Source of the DNA: Casuarius casuarius
Taxonomy: Eukaryota > Chordata > Aves > Casuariiformes > Casuariidae
Reading direction: 5' to 3'
NCBI GenBank assembly: GCA_003342895.1
Contig: PTFA01000020.1
Coordinates: 3,405,437-3,469,436, forward strand
Length of the DNA: 64,000 nucleotides
Of this stretch, positions 27,401-39,084 are shown one piece after another. A model generated the notes under the pieces. That model made no database searches. It saw only the letters and a list, made by a program, of their open reading frames with translations, and was not told the origin of the DNA. Numbering within the stretch: the stretch's first letter is position 1; the number at the start of each line of letters is the position of its first letter. A program made the position numbers and the translations under genes.

Positions 27401-28729
27401 AAAGTTGACAGACTTCATGAATACTGTCAATTTAGTATGACTTCCCTGTAATAAAAAAATAAGCAGAAATAAAAAAGATTTTTCTTTTATGTCTTTCACA
27501 CAAGAAAATATCAGGCTTATTATCAGGTTTGTGAGGTCTAAGTAAATAGAGTAGGAAAAAAGCATCATCTCTCCTGCAGCTTGATCCAGTGAGAAGGCCG
27601 ACTAGTACTGAGAAATATGTTGCCAGGCCTACTAAAGTTTGGTACAGCCACCATCACTAGCAAGTTAGATGGTAAGAATCAAACTAGAAAGCAGTCCCAT
27701 GACCTTACATTTCAGAGGCTGAGCAACAGGCTCAGCCTTCTACCAGCTTAACTGCTCTAGGAACACCCCACTAATCTTTTCTGTGTCAGAAGGAGCACCT
27801 TACTGCACAGGCACGTCCCCGAGTCAGAGTCCATGCAGCCTGGGATTCCTCTGCACAGGGCTCCCAAGGCTGAAAGCAATACCATGCAGTGTGTGTAACG
27901 TGTTCTGACAATCAATTCAATTTGCTCCCTCACCTGGGCACCTCTTTGGAGCCTAAACCCAAACAGAACTTCCTCCGGGACTACTTTTACCATTGAGCTT
28001 TGGCATTTTCACAGTCTATTTTGTGTATTTTGTATTCATTGTTTCAGTACTGAATCCAGAGCAAAGTCCCTGCAGATGTACTTACAGCACAACAAAATAG
28101 GAAGGAAAATCCACTCACTTAAAAACACCAAACTTTATTTAAAAAGCAAAGTTCAGTGCTTACTACAAGTGTCCTACATAGTATTTATTTACAAATTATA
28201 CTACAGAAGTATGGCTTCAGTATACAAATAAGGTATATATGAATAAAAGCCTACAAGTACCAAACAGAAGACCTGTATCAGGCAGCTGTAGCCAGAGGAC
28301 CCAGCTGCTGCCAACCAGCCACAGAGCAATGCTACCACCTTCTGGAGAAACAGCAGCAACCACTTCTCTGTTCAAACAGCAATTTGTTTATAGCTTGCAC
28401 AGAATGAGCAAGATGTACCTAACATATTAAAAGATACGGTTGAATCTTCAGTACAAGAATACACTCAGGTTGTATTGTGTGTATTACCAGAAAAGTTACT
28501 GTAACTTGTCTGTTTCATTTCAGTGAACTCAAGGGGGTTCTTCGTTTGCCATAGAGTATCAATTAATTTGTCTCACTAAGTCACAAGAGAAGTGTGTTTA
28601 CAGGGAGATTCCAGAGAAGTGAGAGAGTCCCTGCTTGAGAGTTCAGGTGATTCATCAAAATGAATATTCCAATTTTTTTTTAGTTTACAATTTTATGCAA
28701 TAATTAGGTTACGACATTAGTTGCTCACT
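24477..28729 (-). other. Intron, or an intergenic gap if a gene ends at 28.7 kb
   Basis: No accepted exon lies here. A donor-flanked open segment near 27933-27993 (ATG-initiated, ending CCAG|GTGAGG) and another near 28091-28122 do not fit the phase. AATAAA signals on the minus strand lie at 28184-28189 and 28134-28139. A slightly GC-richer stretch at about 26930-27030 shows nothing recognisable. Confidence 0.35.
28134..28139 (-). promoter_or_regulatory. Possible polyadenylation signal AATAAA
   Basis: On the minus strand AATAAA is followed within about 20 bases by a T-rich then GT-rich stretch, as at a cleavage site. A second AATAAA lies 50 bases upstream at 28184-28189. It matters only if the exon at 28730-29004 is terminal. 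In AT-rich introns such hexamers also arise by chance. Confidence 0.3.
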
Positions 28730-29004
28730 CTAATGCTCTCTGCCTTTTTGCAGACATACAGTGACATAACTGCCTAACATAACATATTTGAGTTTGTAAA
28801 TATCTGCTGCTAACTGTTCCGCAAAGACATGAAGGCATTGGTTGTCAAAATAGTTACCCTTTACTGTTCTTAAAGAAAGAGAAAGGCGGAGAACTGAAAA
28901 GGAACCTGCGCAATCAAGGGTAGACATTTGTATCCCGCAGTCATTTTTCCCATTTGTGATACGGTAGAGTCCTTTGACATTGTACTTGTTCTGCAGAACC
29001 CAGC
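28730..29004 (-). CDS. Exon candidate, spliced or terminal
   Basis: The acceptor is tttgctttgttttag. The frame set by the upstream exon is open for 91 codons to a TAG at 28730, starting WVLQNKYNVKGLYRITNGKN. The exon may splice at 28858 (AAGG|GTAACT) or 28906 (GCAG|GTTCCT). Both leave one base and fit the exon at 24451. Alternatively it may be the terminal exon, with its 3' UTR ending after the AATAAA at 28134-28139. The GLYRI.NGKN.CGI stretch recalls the C-terminal motif of papain-fold proteases, but the resemblance is short and I do not claim it. Confidence 0.4.
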
Positions 29005-29477
29005 CTAAAACAAAGCAAATACTACAGGCTTGAACAAAAAATTTGTTTTCTATCACTAAATAGAGAGCATAAAGACAAGAGAGCAAAACATGAATTTTAA
29101 ATTCTCTAAGCTGCAGTGATTGTTTTATAAAGAAAAAAACCACTTCTCTCAGTTATGTACCGCAAGAAGTTTAATGGCAGACACCACAGCAAGCTTTGAT
29201 TACACTAGACTATTTCTCTATTTGGTAGAAAGAGAACAGTATTTCCCTCAGAGAGGTTATTCCCCAGCAAATAAGTGTTTTGGAGACATGATTGCCATTA
29301 CATGACCTAATCAAACACATCAGTAAGAGAATATAATCTTCAATACTTATGACAGGTGGTGTACTTTGAATCAGATCTCTAAACTTCCAGCCAGTCCCCT
29401 CCATCACGAAGTTTGGAGTTTGTGATCAGATCTGAGTGTCTTGCAGAGAGTGGAAACATTTTTCTAAACTTGCATAC

Positions 29478-29569
29478 CTTGTAAGTGGTATTTTAGGCCA
29501 TTAACGAGCATTTTTCCATGCAGCAATAGAGAAACTACACTGAAAGGCAGATTTGAATGCTCCTCCCAG
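29478..29569 (-). CDS. Exon candidate
   Basis: This 92 nt exon has the acceptor tctgtgccttattccatcttag and the donor ACAAG|GTATGCA. It reads WEEHSNLPFSVVSLLLHGKM and then LVNGLKYHLQ, in phase 1 to 1. The downstream join to 29004 gives Gly. The upstream phase does not match the exon at 30013, which ends in phase 0, so a small exon may be missing or a GAG acceptor 10 bases further in may be used. The VVSLLLHGKML segment looks helical. Confidence 0.45.
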
Positions 29570-30012
29570 CTAAGATGGAATAAGGCACAGAAAGTAAGAA
29601 ATATTTTAAATGCTATCCCAGAAACAACACCTCTAAAGCTTTTAGAGCTACATAAGGGGACACACACAGGAAGATACTAGAATATATCTCCACGTTAACT
29701 CTTTTAGTCATTTTCCCTTATACATCTATTGCAGTTTTTCTTCCCATTTCTTGAATTCTATTGTCAACTTGTTTCTCACATCTTTATCACCTTCCACCAG
29801 TCTTCCACTGACTTATGTGGAACTTACTGTCTCCTGTTCCTTCTTTCCCTGGCATTTCCATATCTTAAAAAAAAAAAAAATACACACACACAAACCTAAG
29901 TCTATTCTGATGAACAGCCTATATGAACAGACTTTCAGCAGGACACAAAACCCTATGAACAGGGATCCTTTTATCCTGCTGGTATTTGGAACATCATGTA
30001 CTCATCACATAC

Positions 30013-30069
30013 AGAAGAACCTGGCATGTGACTCATCATAAAGAACACCTCCAAAGAGAATAGCAGGAG
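30013..30069 (-). CDS. Exon candidate
   Basis: This 57 nt exon has a very good acceptor, tcctactcatttttag, and the less typical donor TTCT|GTATGTG. It reads LLLFSLEVFFMMSHMPGSS in phase 0 to 0. The start is strongly hydrophobic but short for a membrane span. It joins 31139 in phase, while the downstream join is unresolved. Confidence 0.35.
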
Positions 30070-31138
30070 CTAAAAATGAGTAGGAAGCACATTCCAGAAG
30101 GGACAGTGAACCACTTAACGTTTCACGTGCAAATGCAAGAGTAGTAGAGCATTCAGGTATTCAAATTTCAAACAATAAGGTACTAAAATACCCACCAGAT
30201 TCATATTTAAATCACCACAAGATGAGTGCAGAAGGAATACTGACTGGGGGGGGAAAGTGTAAGTTCAGTTTGCATGTAGAGAGAGACAAACTTTAGTCTT
30301 CCATAGTAATCTCCTAAAAAGAATCCATTTTAAAGTCCATACGTAATATACTTAAATGGTCAAGCACAAACATTATGAAGGAGCATTATTGGACAAAAGC
30401 AGCAAGAGCTCTGGACACAGCTGTCACATTCAAAACTTATCCAGAAAGGCTATTAATTATGTAGGAGCTGCAGATTGTCTTACAGGAGGAGTCTAGAAGA
30501 CTTCATAATANCGAACTAAACATCAAACTAAAGACTGAGATATATTATTGGGCTTTTAAATCCCTTAGAAGAACAAACGCTGGGAAGTAGAAAGGTCTGA
30601 AGTCAGAGAAGGAGAAAGCATGTAGGAACTTGGAAGTAGTAAACTGAGATTGAAAATTGGAATACTTCTAACCATCATAGGAGGGAGGATCTATAACAGT
30701 GACAGAAACCAAACTGAAATATGCTGGTTAGTGTTTAGCAAGTTTTTATTTTTGTTTTTTTTGTTTTTTTTTTTAAACAGATTTGTAGAGGTCTAGACTT
30801 GTTACCCAGCGAGTCTTTTCTGTATGCTCTTACTCAAATTAGGGAGAGGTTATAATGCCCAGTTACAGTCTCAGCCTTGTATGTACTGATATATAAGAAA
30901 AGAAGCGAGGCCTTATTCCAGACTTATTCCAGCTTACAGTCTTAACAGGCAAATAACTATTTTTAAAGTAGGATTCACATTTAGAAATGAAATAAAGACT
31001 ACTCCTAAGATTTGAATCAAAGTCACCATACCTTTATCTCAAGGCTAAACGTTCTCTAAAGTTTCACATAANATGGGAAAAAATAAACCAACTGAAGAGA
31101 CATGATACATTCCATAAGTTACAAAATTAGCCTGTTAC

Positions 31139-31214
31139 TTCAATTTCAGCAAGTTTATCATTGCACTCTTGAAGTGAGATAATTTTACCTAGCATGGACT
31201 GTATTTTCTCAAGA
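31139..31214 (-). CDS. Exon candidate, possible coiled coil
   Basis: This 76 nt exon has the acceptor tttaatcttaattaacag and the donor TTGAA|GTAACAG. It reads LEKIQSMLGKIISLQECNDK followed by LAEIE, in phase 1 to 0. Hydrophobic residues at three and four spacing (L, I, M/L, I, L, L, I) and many charged residues suggest a short coiled coil. An internal GTAAAA after eight codons could be an alternative donor. Confidence 0.4.
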
Positions 31215-32215
31215 CTGTTAATTAAGATTAAAATCTGTCTGTCACACAACAAGCTCTTTGCCTTATCAGCTTTCTGTCACAAAACCTTCTAGGTAAACCA
31301 AAAGCAATGTCAGAAAGGAGGCAGAGATAAGTGTTGCTTAATCCAAAGACACAGTTAATAACCAATCTGACAAAGAAAGGTAAAGTTGTTATATAGTGCA
31401 GTCAGAACCTTGGTTTAGGTCTCTGTGCATTAGTAGTTTAAGATTAATTTTAAGTACCCTCAGTGACTGTACTCAAATCCATCACCAGTCTAATTTTGAA
31501 ATATTTAAGTTCAGTGCAAATCACATCCAGAATCAAGGGAATGAAAATTTTTCATTAAGTCAGCATGAAATATGTAAACATTTCATTTGTTAGTACATTT
31601 ATGCTCAATAAGAATTAAAGGTACACTTCTATTTTCTCATAATAATGAAATTCAAGATGTTATTGTGTTTATAAAGTACTATTTTCTAGACAGATTCATT
31701 ATAAGGCTTTGACTGAACTTCAAATTCACAGCAGGGAATGTGTTCAAAGAATCAGTGCACATTCAGAAATAATAGATTTGCAAAAAATCTAGTAAGATGA
31801 AACACTCATGAATCCTAAAATATAAAGATGATAAATCACTGCACACAGTTATCTAATGATTACTATATTCCATTTCAACTTTAAACAATTGCTAAAACAA
31901 TTAGCATGAAATTTAAGTAATCTGGCATGCAAATTAATCACTTTGCTAAGGTCATGACAGAATGCTTTCCCCTTTGGCCTTGATCCATCAAATTTTAAAT
32001 TGACATTCAGACATATTTGGAAACTGCAAAATACAAAATTAGATTTTTTTTAAAAAACAAGTTTTCCTTCCATTCTCCTATAGCAAGGTCATTCAAACTA
32101 AACTGAGGAAAAAAGACATTGATAAAAGGAAAAGTCCCTTGCTCAACTGAAGAATTAAAAGTCAGTGCTTGTTGTTTTACTAGAGCAGAGTTAGCAACAG
32201 AATCTGAAGTCTTAC

Positions 32216-32249
32216 CTGGCAAGCAGGTACCAGAATGAAATCCATACTC
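32216..32249 (-). CDS. Small exon candidate
   Basis: This 34 nt exon has excellent borders: acceptor ccattcacctgacttctag and donor GCCAG|GTAAGAC. All three frames are open. The phase 2 to 2 frame reads VWISFWYLLA and fits both neighbours, giving a Gly join to 34317 and a Ser join to 31139. The splice sites are the main support. Confidence 0.4.
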
Positions 32250-33019
32250 CTAGAAGTCAGGTGAATGGAATTTGTGCTTGTAAAGCAAAGATTTTATGCA
32301 GGATTGATACTCTGGGAATAATCAAATTTTGCTCTGAACTGCCTGGTTTCTGTTTTATTGTGGAACAAGCAATAAATTCACAACAGCTATAAAACTGATG
32401 CAGATTAAACTTCATTCCGCATGGTTGAAAGACATAGGTTAAAGTGCAGAGGTACAGCTCCCTTCCCCAGCTCAATCCCTTAAGAGTTAGACACTTACAC
32501 ACATTCTAGCAATAGTTTGTAAAGGGAAAAAAATCCATAAAATTGAGATTTCTTTAAGAAGTGCTTCTCCACAACTTCAGTATGGTTAAATTTAAAGCCT
32601 CACAGAGAGTCTTTCAGAGCTGCAAGTTGAAAAAAGTTATTTTGACAGCTTGAATTAGAACATTTGAGCAAGGTTGTTTTTTTTTTTTTCTTGAAGATGC
32701 TTACAAAATTGTCATCTAAGGGTTTTCTTATATCAGTTTTAGCACTAAATCATGTGAGTGTGCCTGTGCTCAGATTTCATTGATTTCACTTAAAAAAAAA
32801 TACAGGAAGTTCTAGGGCCTATGTTATTTCATCATTTTAATCATCCTTCTAATTCAAGAAGAACAAGCAAGCTCTGAAGATGTGTTTCTTTTTCTTAAAT
32901 AATTACAATATTTATTTTTACATCAATGCTTCCAATTTACTTCTGAGTCAAGCTGAAGTATTTCCCCCAAGGCATCCTTTAAATTGCTAGCCAGGCCACT
33001 ATACTAAACATGGTGGTTT

Positions 33020-33036
33020 GGGGGGGGGGGAGGGGG
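33020..33036. repeat. G-run
   Basis: Eleven G bases, one A and five G bases on the + strand, intronic. Confidence 0.9.
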
Positions 33037-34316
33037 AGATGGTGACAAAAAACCCACACCAGCTATATGAACATGAAAGACAAGGAAACTTGGTAGAGTG
33101 ACGCTTTTATTTAGTAGTCTGATTGCTATTTGATGCAGAACTGTGATAAGATATATCGGTGCAGTGTGGCATGGTAATCAAGCTCTAACAGGTACAAACA
33201 CAGAAATGTTAACAGATGGAAATACCATCAATGTCATCTCCTAATAGATATAAAGATGTAATCACAAATTAAGAATAAAAGGTTCGAGGCTTTCTCTGAA
33301 GGTACTTTTGTAAGCTTTGCAGAGCAGAAAAAATCCACAAATTTAGATAATCAGATTAAGGCTTTGATTTTTTTTCCCCCCTCCTAACTAGAACTTTCAT
33401 TGGTCAGATTGCAATTCTAGGATTTTTCCTCAAATTGGTAACAGTTAAAATATCCATTACTATTTTTCCCTTTATCATTTTGCAGACTTAGGAGAATGCC
33501 TAAAGACTGAAGGTTTCATTTTGTTTGTGTAGTTTTTGTTTGATTTTAAACTATTAAAGAGTTGTAAACAAGTCCAGAAAAGCTCAGAAGGGTGAAAGGA
33601 CAAATAAACATTCTTTCTATTCAGCTTTTCAATGGGGCTGATCTACATAAGTCAAAAAAATCTTTTATTGGATTTTTCCTCTTGCTAGGTAATATCTATT
33701 TATTTAGAATCCTTCTTCTATGTAATCATAGAATTCTGCTTTTCATTGATTTTTTTGTATCTATTACTTCATAACATAACAAATTTTAGTGGCCATTAAG
33801 TCCACTGAAGACAGTTTAAGCAAGCTTATGTACACCTGCCAGGCACTGCCACTCAGCAATACTGGCCATACTGGAGCTTACAAAAAGCTACATCCATTTG
33901 ATTATGTACATAATTTATATTCCTCCAAAAATTACTTCCGTTATGCCTTCTGAACTTTTTGACAGGGACCACATTTGTGTAAATTGAAATATTACCAAGT
34001 GAAACAGCAGTCTCTACTAAATTACAATGCTTAGTTTTTATGATTTTTTTTTCCACTGAAATTTGTGTTTCAAATGGCTATCCTATCCATACATGTTATC
34101 TACCTAGCTTAAGGGATATCTACTTCTGAGATCACTTATTTGATCTTTTCCTTTAAATGAAATTGTTTAGAAAAAATCATAAACAGGAAGAATTTCAAAT
34201 CCTCTCTGCCTTAGTTTCAGTACTGTGCTTCACAATAATCTAGGCAAATTTTCTACTGTAAGAAAACTAAAACTTAATCTTAGTGCTTTAATAGAATGAG
34301 ACACTAAAGTATTTAC

Positions 34317-34405
34317 CTTTAAGCATGCGATTAGCCTCATTAAAATGAACAGATACTCTTTCAAAATGAGAAGAGTACACTTCAGTGTTTTGTCCAGTGA
34401 ATAGA
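34317..34405 (-). CDS. Exon candidate
   Basis: This 89 nt exon has the donor TTAAAG|GTAAATA. The acceptor is taken as caaactgctcaatag, and an alternative 16 bases upstream (gataag) also keeps the frame. It reads LFTGQNTEVYSSHFERVSVH then FNEANRMLK, in phase 1 to 1. An in-frame TAA just upstream supports a border here. The VYSSHFERVSVHFNEANRML stretch looks helical and clearly protein-like. Confidence 0.5.
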
Positions 34406-37400
34406 CTATTGAGCAGTTTGAAGCCTTATCCCCACCACGATGTAGGGAAACATCCTAGTCCCACTCCAGTCAGCAGGAGTTTTACCATCAACTTTAGCAA
34501 AGTTGGAACGTCACTCTAGGGTGACTTAGCCCTTATGCTAAGTTTTTCAAAGCTGCTTAAGGGATTTAAAATTAATGGAAATTAGGCTTTCAGAATGCTT
34601 AGGCAGCTTTAGAAATTTCAGTCCTATATCTAGAGCGCTAAGGGTGGGGGGACAAAGCAGAATTATTCTCAGAAGCTTCATAATAACTTTCAGGCAAGAA
34701 AGCAGGTAACGGGTATAAATTATATACAAGAACAAAAGAACATTTCTGATAGATGCTAAAACAATATAAATGAATATATTTTATTAGACAAACCTTCTGT
34801 CCACTAGTAGACAATTGGAGTGTAACATGGGAACCCCGCATTTTCCACTTAAGGTCTGTGGCTGACCCACATGGAAATAACAATCCACTAGAGAATGGTA
34901 CAAGTCAGAGGATACTTCGACAAAACAGATTTATTTAGAACTGACTTGATGCCTTTTCTGGAATGTCTGTTATGTTGTGAACACTTACATTATGAAAAGA
35001 AAAAGTGCTTTGTAAGTTGCTTTTTGCTTCACATAGTTGAGCACAACACTGGGAATTATTATGTGGAGATATGAAAGTAAATGCTATGACCACACAACAT
35101 GCCTCCTCAATGCCCAAAGACTGGAGTGGGGTGGGAACCACACACCCCCACATGTAAGCAAAATGTTTCTCTTCCCATTCTTCCCATTTACACTGAGCTA
35201 ACTTATAACTGAAGAAGAAATAACAAAAAGACTATTAAACGAATAGATAAGAACTAGTCTCAGGCCCTCACCTAGGTCTAAATGCATTTATTCTTGTATA
35301 TTTCATGTATAAAGATGAAAGAAAGTCCAATAGAGAATATTTTAAAAATGGATGAGGAAAACTGTGTCCCAAAACATACAAAAAGAACTCAACAGGGTAG
35401 AAGTGATCCACTCACCCATCATTAAAAGTTGTAAAAATAAATTNGGAGTTCAAAATTGAGAGAAGATATCCTGGGGAGAGTAGGGGGGAGAATTACTGTT
35501 CTGACCCAACCAAGCAGCTAATGTATCTGGACGTTTTAGGGATCAGCAGGAAGGAAGGCTTGAATTTACAGGAGTGGCAATACAAAATTACCTTCAAAGG
35601 AAGGTATTCCAACTGTAAAAAGTTGCCTTGATTGAGATAATTTTGAAGAAAATAATGAACACCTCATATCTGACTTTTATCCACTAAAAATAATTCCCAC
35701 AATATTTGGAATTTAATAACCCTCCAAAAGACTTGGACTGTTTTAATATATTATCCCTTATTCAGCTGAAAATTCATTTTCTTCTGGTTCTATTAATTTC
35801 TCCATTTCAGATATGTAAGTGCTTGTATTTAAATAAGTAGTTATGGGGAGCACAAAAACCATCTTAAAGAACTTCACTATTTTGCTTTGATTCTTCTTTG
35901 TCCAATTATGAAATCCCAAAGTTCATGGTCAAACCTTCAATTATTAACCACCCTAGAATACTGTTTTTTTAATCCAACACTATCCCAAACCTTGACAAAG
36001 TCTATGATTGCCAATAACAAGAAAAACTGTCTTCATCATTAAGACTCATGCCTGCACACAGCCTGGATTCACTTGAATAGTTACGGAACATCTGCAGTTG
36101 AGATCTACCTTCAGTGTAATGGAATATAGGCTAAGTGGTAAAAGATAAAAACCGCTTCTTAATAATTAGTACATACATGCTTATAGACAGAGCACTTAAA
36201 TTTTATTCATATCTTTGTACTTAAAGTACAGTACTGCAACTTGCACAGATTCTTGTATTGCAATATGCTACATTATCATCTTGATTTATTGCAAATCGGA
36301 ACTTCAACTTCAGTATCCTTATATTGTTAATTAGTTTTTGACCTTCATATGCTTACACCTTAAACTTCCACCCAGTGAAGGGTTCCCACATGGGGGACAG
36401 GAAATTCAAGTCTGGTCTTGCTGAAAAGAAGGACTGACAAGAGCGATCTCTTAATAGGTGGTTAAACTAGAACTGGAAAAAGTTTCTAACATTACATTTT
36501 AACAAAAGCATTCAAAGTGCTTCAGATTCTTCCACCCAACCCCCACCCGTCTCCATTATTTTGAAGTTTGATAAGACTCTGTATTAAACCCAGAAACAAA
36601 ACCTCAGTCGACCCTACCAATTGGATCTATTTATGATAATCATATCAAGGATCTGAAAATACTAGTGAAAGGTGCAAACATGTTTCTCCATTTAGGAATA
36701 CATCCTTCATATACGTGCACTTAAAAGTTAAGTCTGTAAAATGCACACAAATCTCCAAAGTCCATAACCCAAGTCCATCTGTCAACAACTGCTCAGTAGA
36801 CATGACAATGCTTTCCATGGCATTCGAGATCCAATACTCTTGACAGAGATGAACAGTTGAAAAAACAAGGGAAGTTAGTACAAAGGCCTCTGACAAAATG
36901 TGGTACTAAGACCCTACAGGAGGCAGTGAAGTTAAGAAAGGCATAGCAAAGTCTTCAAGACAAGAGAAAGACCACAACCGTGATGACTGGAGTTTAGCCA
37001 GAACAGCCAGAGCATCTCAAAGCTTTAAACACCTGAGTACAGAACACAGAATTCAACCATTAGTTAACAGGAGATGCATCTTAATTGAACATTGGATCTC
37101 TGCCATCATATTTATGTCAAAAGCTAAATTAGACACTTGACTTGTGAAGAAATAATCATAAGACAAAATGAGAAATGTACCATTATAATTAATTCAGGTA
37201 GTGCAAAACACAAGGCAAGGCACCAGCTGACCAGCAAGCAATGTGTTCATATTTTGCAACATGTGGTAGCAAGCACTAGATCTTATAATAAAATGAGGCA
37301 ATACTCTGTTGATGTTTTTGAAGAGAAAACAAACAAGTAAACCCTTAACCCAAATACAAGTAATTTGGCAGAATTCAGTCTCACTGGGAATTTCCAACCA

Positions 37401-39043
37401 CAGAAGACCAGCAATAGAATAGCAGGTTATCCCAGATCAGCACTGAAATATAGCAGAGCTGTCTGGAAAAGCTTGCTACTTATTTCTTGCTTTTTAAGCA
37501 CCAAATTCAGTAATTTACCCAAAAGCTATAAAAACTACCTTCTAAGTTTATTCCAAAAAGTATTACCTTTCTAATTATGTAGCCTTCTGAAGTCAAAATT
37601 AGAAACAAGCATAGAAATTAAATGTATTTCATAGTTCTCTAAAATGAAATATTGCTTTCTTCCTTCTGGTAGAGGCTCTTTAGACCAATGATTACTTCTT
37701 TCTCTGTATTACAAAGAAATTCCAGCTCTTTTCTGCCATTCATTCAAGGTAGTCTACTAAATAAGTAGACTAGTCTATCAAATCTGTTTGTACAGAGGGA
37801 GAATATAATTCCTGTCAACACTGGTGAAAATACTTGCTGGAATGAAGTTGCACACTGAACTCATAAAATGAAGACTCTTTTCAAAGGTCTCATTTAACTT
37901 TTTTGGAGTGAAGAAAACAGTTTCCAAAACCAACCCTTTCCCCCATCTCTCACTCCCCCCCCCCCCCGCCCCCCATCTTGAACAAGAAATTTAAGAAATT
38001 CATAGCCTACTCCGGACAAAACTGACAGGTGTAAAGTTATGATAAGTATATGGGGAGACCCCCTCCACACACACCTTTACAAACTTATCTAAATACATTA
38101 ATTGCTTGGGCTGCAGAGAAGGGCAGAGGATGGAAAAAAGGGGGAAGGGGGGCAGCCTGTGTGCCACTTGCCTGGTCCTTATTCTTTGGCAACGTGCTCA
38201 GTGAGATTCCATCCCAGAACAGAAGTAGAAACATACCAGAATTAAGAACAAAAGTATAAAACAAGCTTTTCTTATTATTTTTAGGGGAAATTGTTTGAGG
38301 AGAATTAGGAGACAGTTCTTTTGAGGGTATATATACATAGCAACCATTCTGTAAATAGATTAAGACTAGTAGTTTTCTATGTACAGCATCCTTCCAAGAT
38401 TCCACAAGTCTGACAGCCAAGTAGGCAGGTAGTCAAATAGTGGGCAAGTGCAAGAGAACTGATCTTGAAACAGAAGGGGTTAGGAGTGAAAAATTATATA
38501 TTTTCAAGGGACCAATTTAAGTCAGTCTTGCAAAACCACATAGATGCAAAGAATGAACTCTTACCCTGTTCCTAGAAATACCTCTCAAATGATGATACTT
38601 TCAAATTGGCAGTTTTGAGGTGTTCACCATCCTAGTTTATCCAAGCTACCTTATTTATTATTTGAGAATACAGGACTCTTCCATCCTTGGAACTTAGATT
38701 GCACTTTTGATGAGTATTACATTCAAGCAATTTTGTAGAATTTTGCTACAAAACTGTCAAGCATGTTACCTGTGTTACTACATCTTGTTTCTAGAGGTGC
38801 TCTTCAAAATAANAGAATGGATTACATATTTTTCTTTCAGTTTTTCCCCTTCCCTGAGTTTTATTCAGTCTTAAGTACATACATACTTTCAATTAAGCTT
38901 TTTATTTCAGTGGGTCATGGTCTCATACATATTCCATACATTTGTCCTACTGAGTGAGCAAGACTTCAGGATACACTACTTAGCAGCAGCTTCCTGAAGT
39001 GTTTAGTATTCTACATCAAAGTCTAATAAGAAATAAAACTCAC
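34406..39043 (-). other. Intron
   Basis: Tiny acceptor-donor pairs near 35593, 36104 and 37567 (20-22 nt) were judged chance. A fragment at about 34454-34505 resembles the cattgactt-type repeat, and a poly-C tract lies at 37955-37974. Confidence 0.35.
37955..37974. repeat. Poly-C tract
   Basis: Thirteen C bases, one G and six C bases. The complementary strand has a long G tract. Confidence 0.9.
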
Positions 39044-39084
39044 CTGCATAGATATTCAAGAATAGTATGGGAATGAAGACTTAT
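39044..39084 (-). CDS. Small exon candidate
   Basis: This 41 nt exon has the donor ATGCAG|GTGAGTT, a consensus match, and the acceptor taatgcccatttgcatag. It reads ISLHSHTILEYLC in phase 0 to 2, and an in-frame TAG coincides with the acceptor. The trailing AG plus T of the exon at 34317 gives Ser, so the join reads EYLCSLFTG. It fits phase on both sides. Confidence 0.4.

Noticed and set aside
27933..27993. ATG-initiated minus-strand segment ending CCAG|GTGAGG, possible first exon
   Set aside because: The donor is good but no phase-compatible partner exon and no promoter-like sequence were found.
28091..28122. 32 nt segment with donor GTAAGTA just after an AATAAA
   Set aside because: It starts in phase 1, which the upstream exon cannot supply, and the region reads better as a downstream element of a polyadenylation site.
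28906..29004. Papain-like C-terminal motif (GLYRI.NGKN.CGI)
   Set aside because: The match is short and lacks the Asn-Ser-Trp-Gly context expected before it, so a protease assignment is not justified.
30190..30237. 48 nt segment behind a C-rich acceptor
   Set aside because: Phase 2 to 1 or 0 does not fit its neighbours, and the donor is weak.
35593..37586. Three 20-22 nt acceptor-donor pairs near 35593, 36104 and 37567
   Set aside because: At this length an open frame is expected by chance, and 39044 joins 34317 directly in phase.
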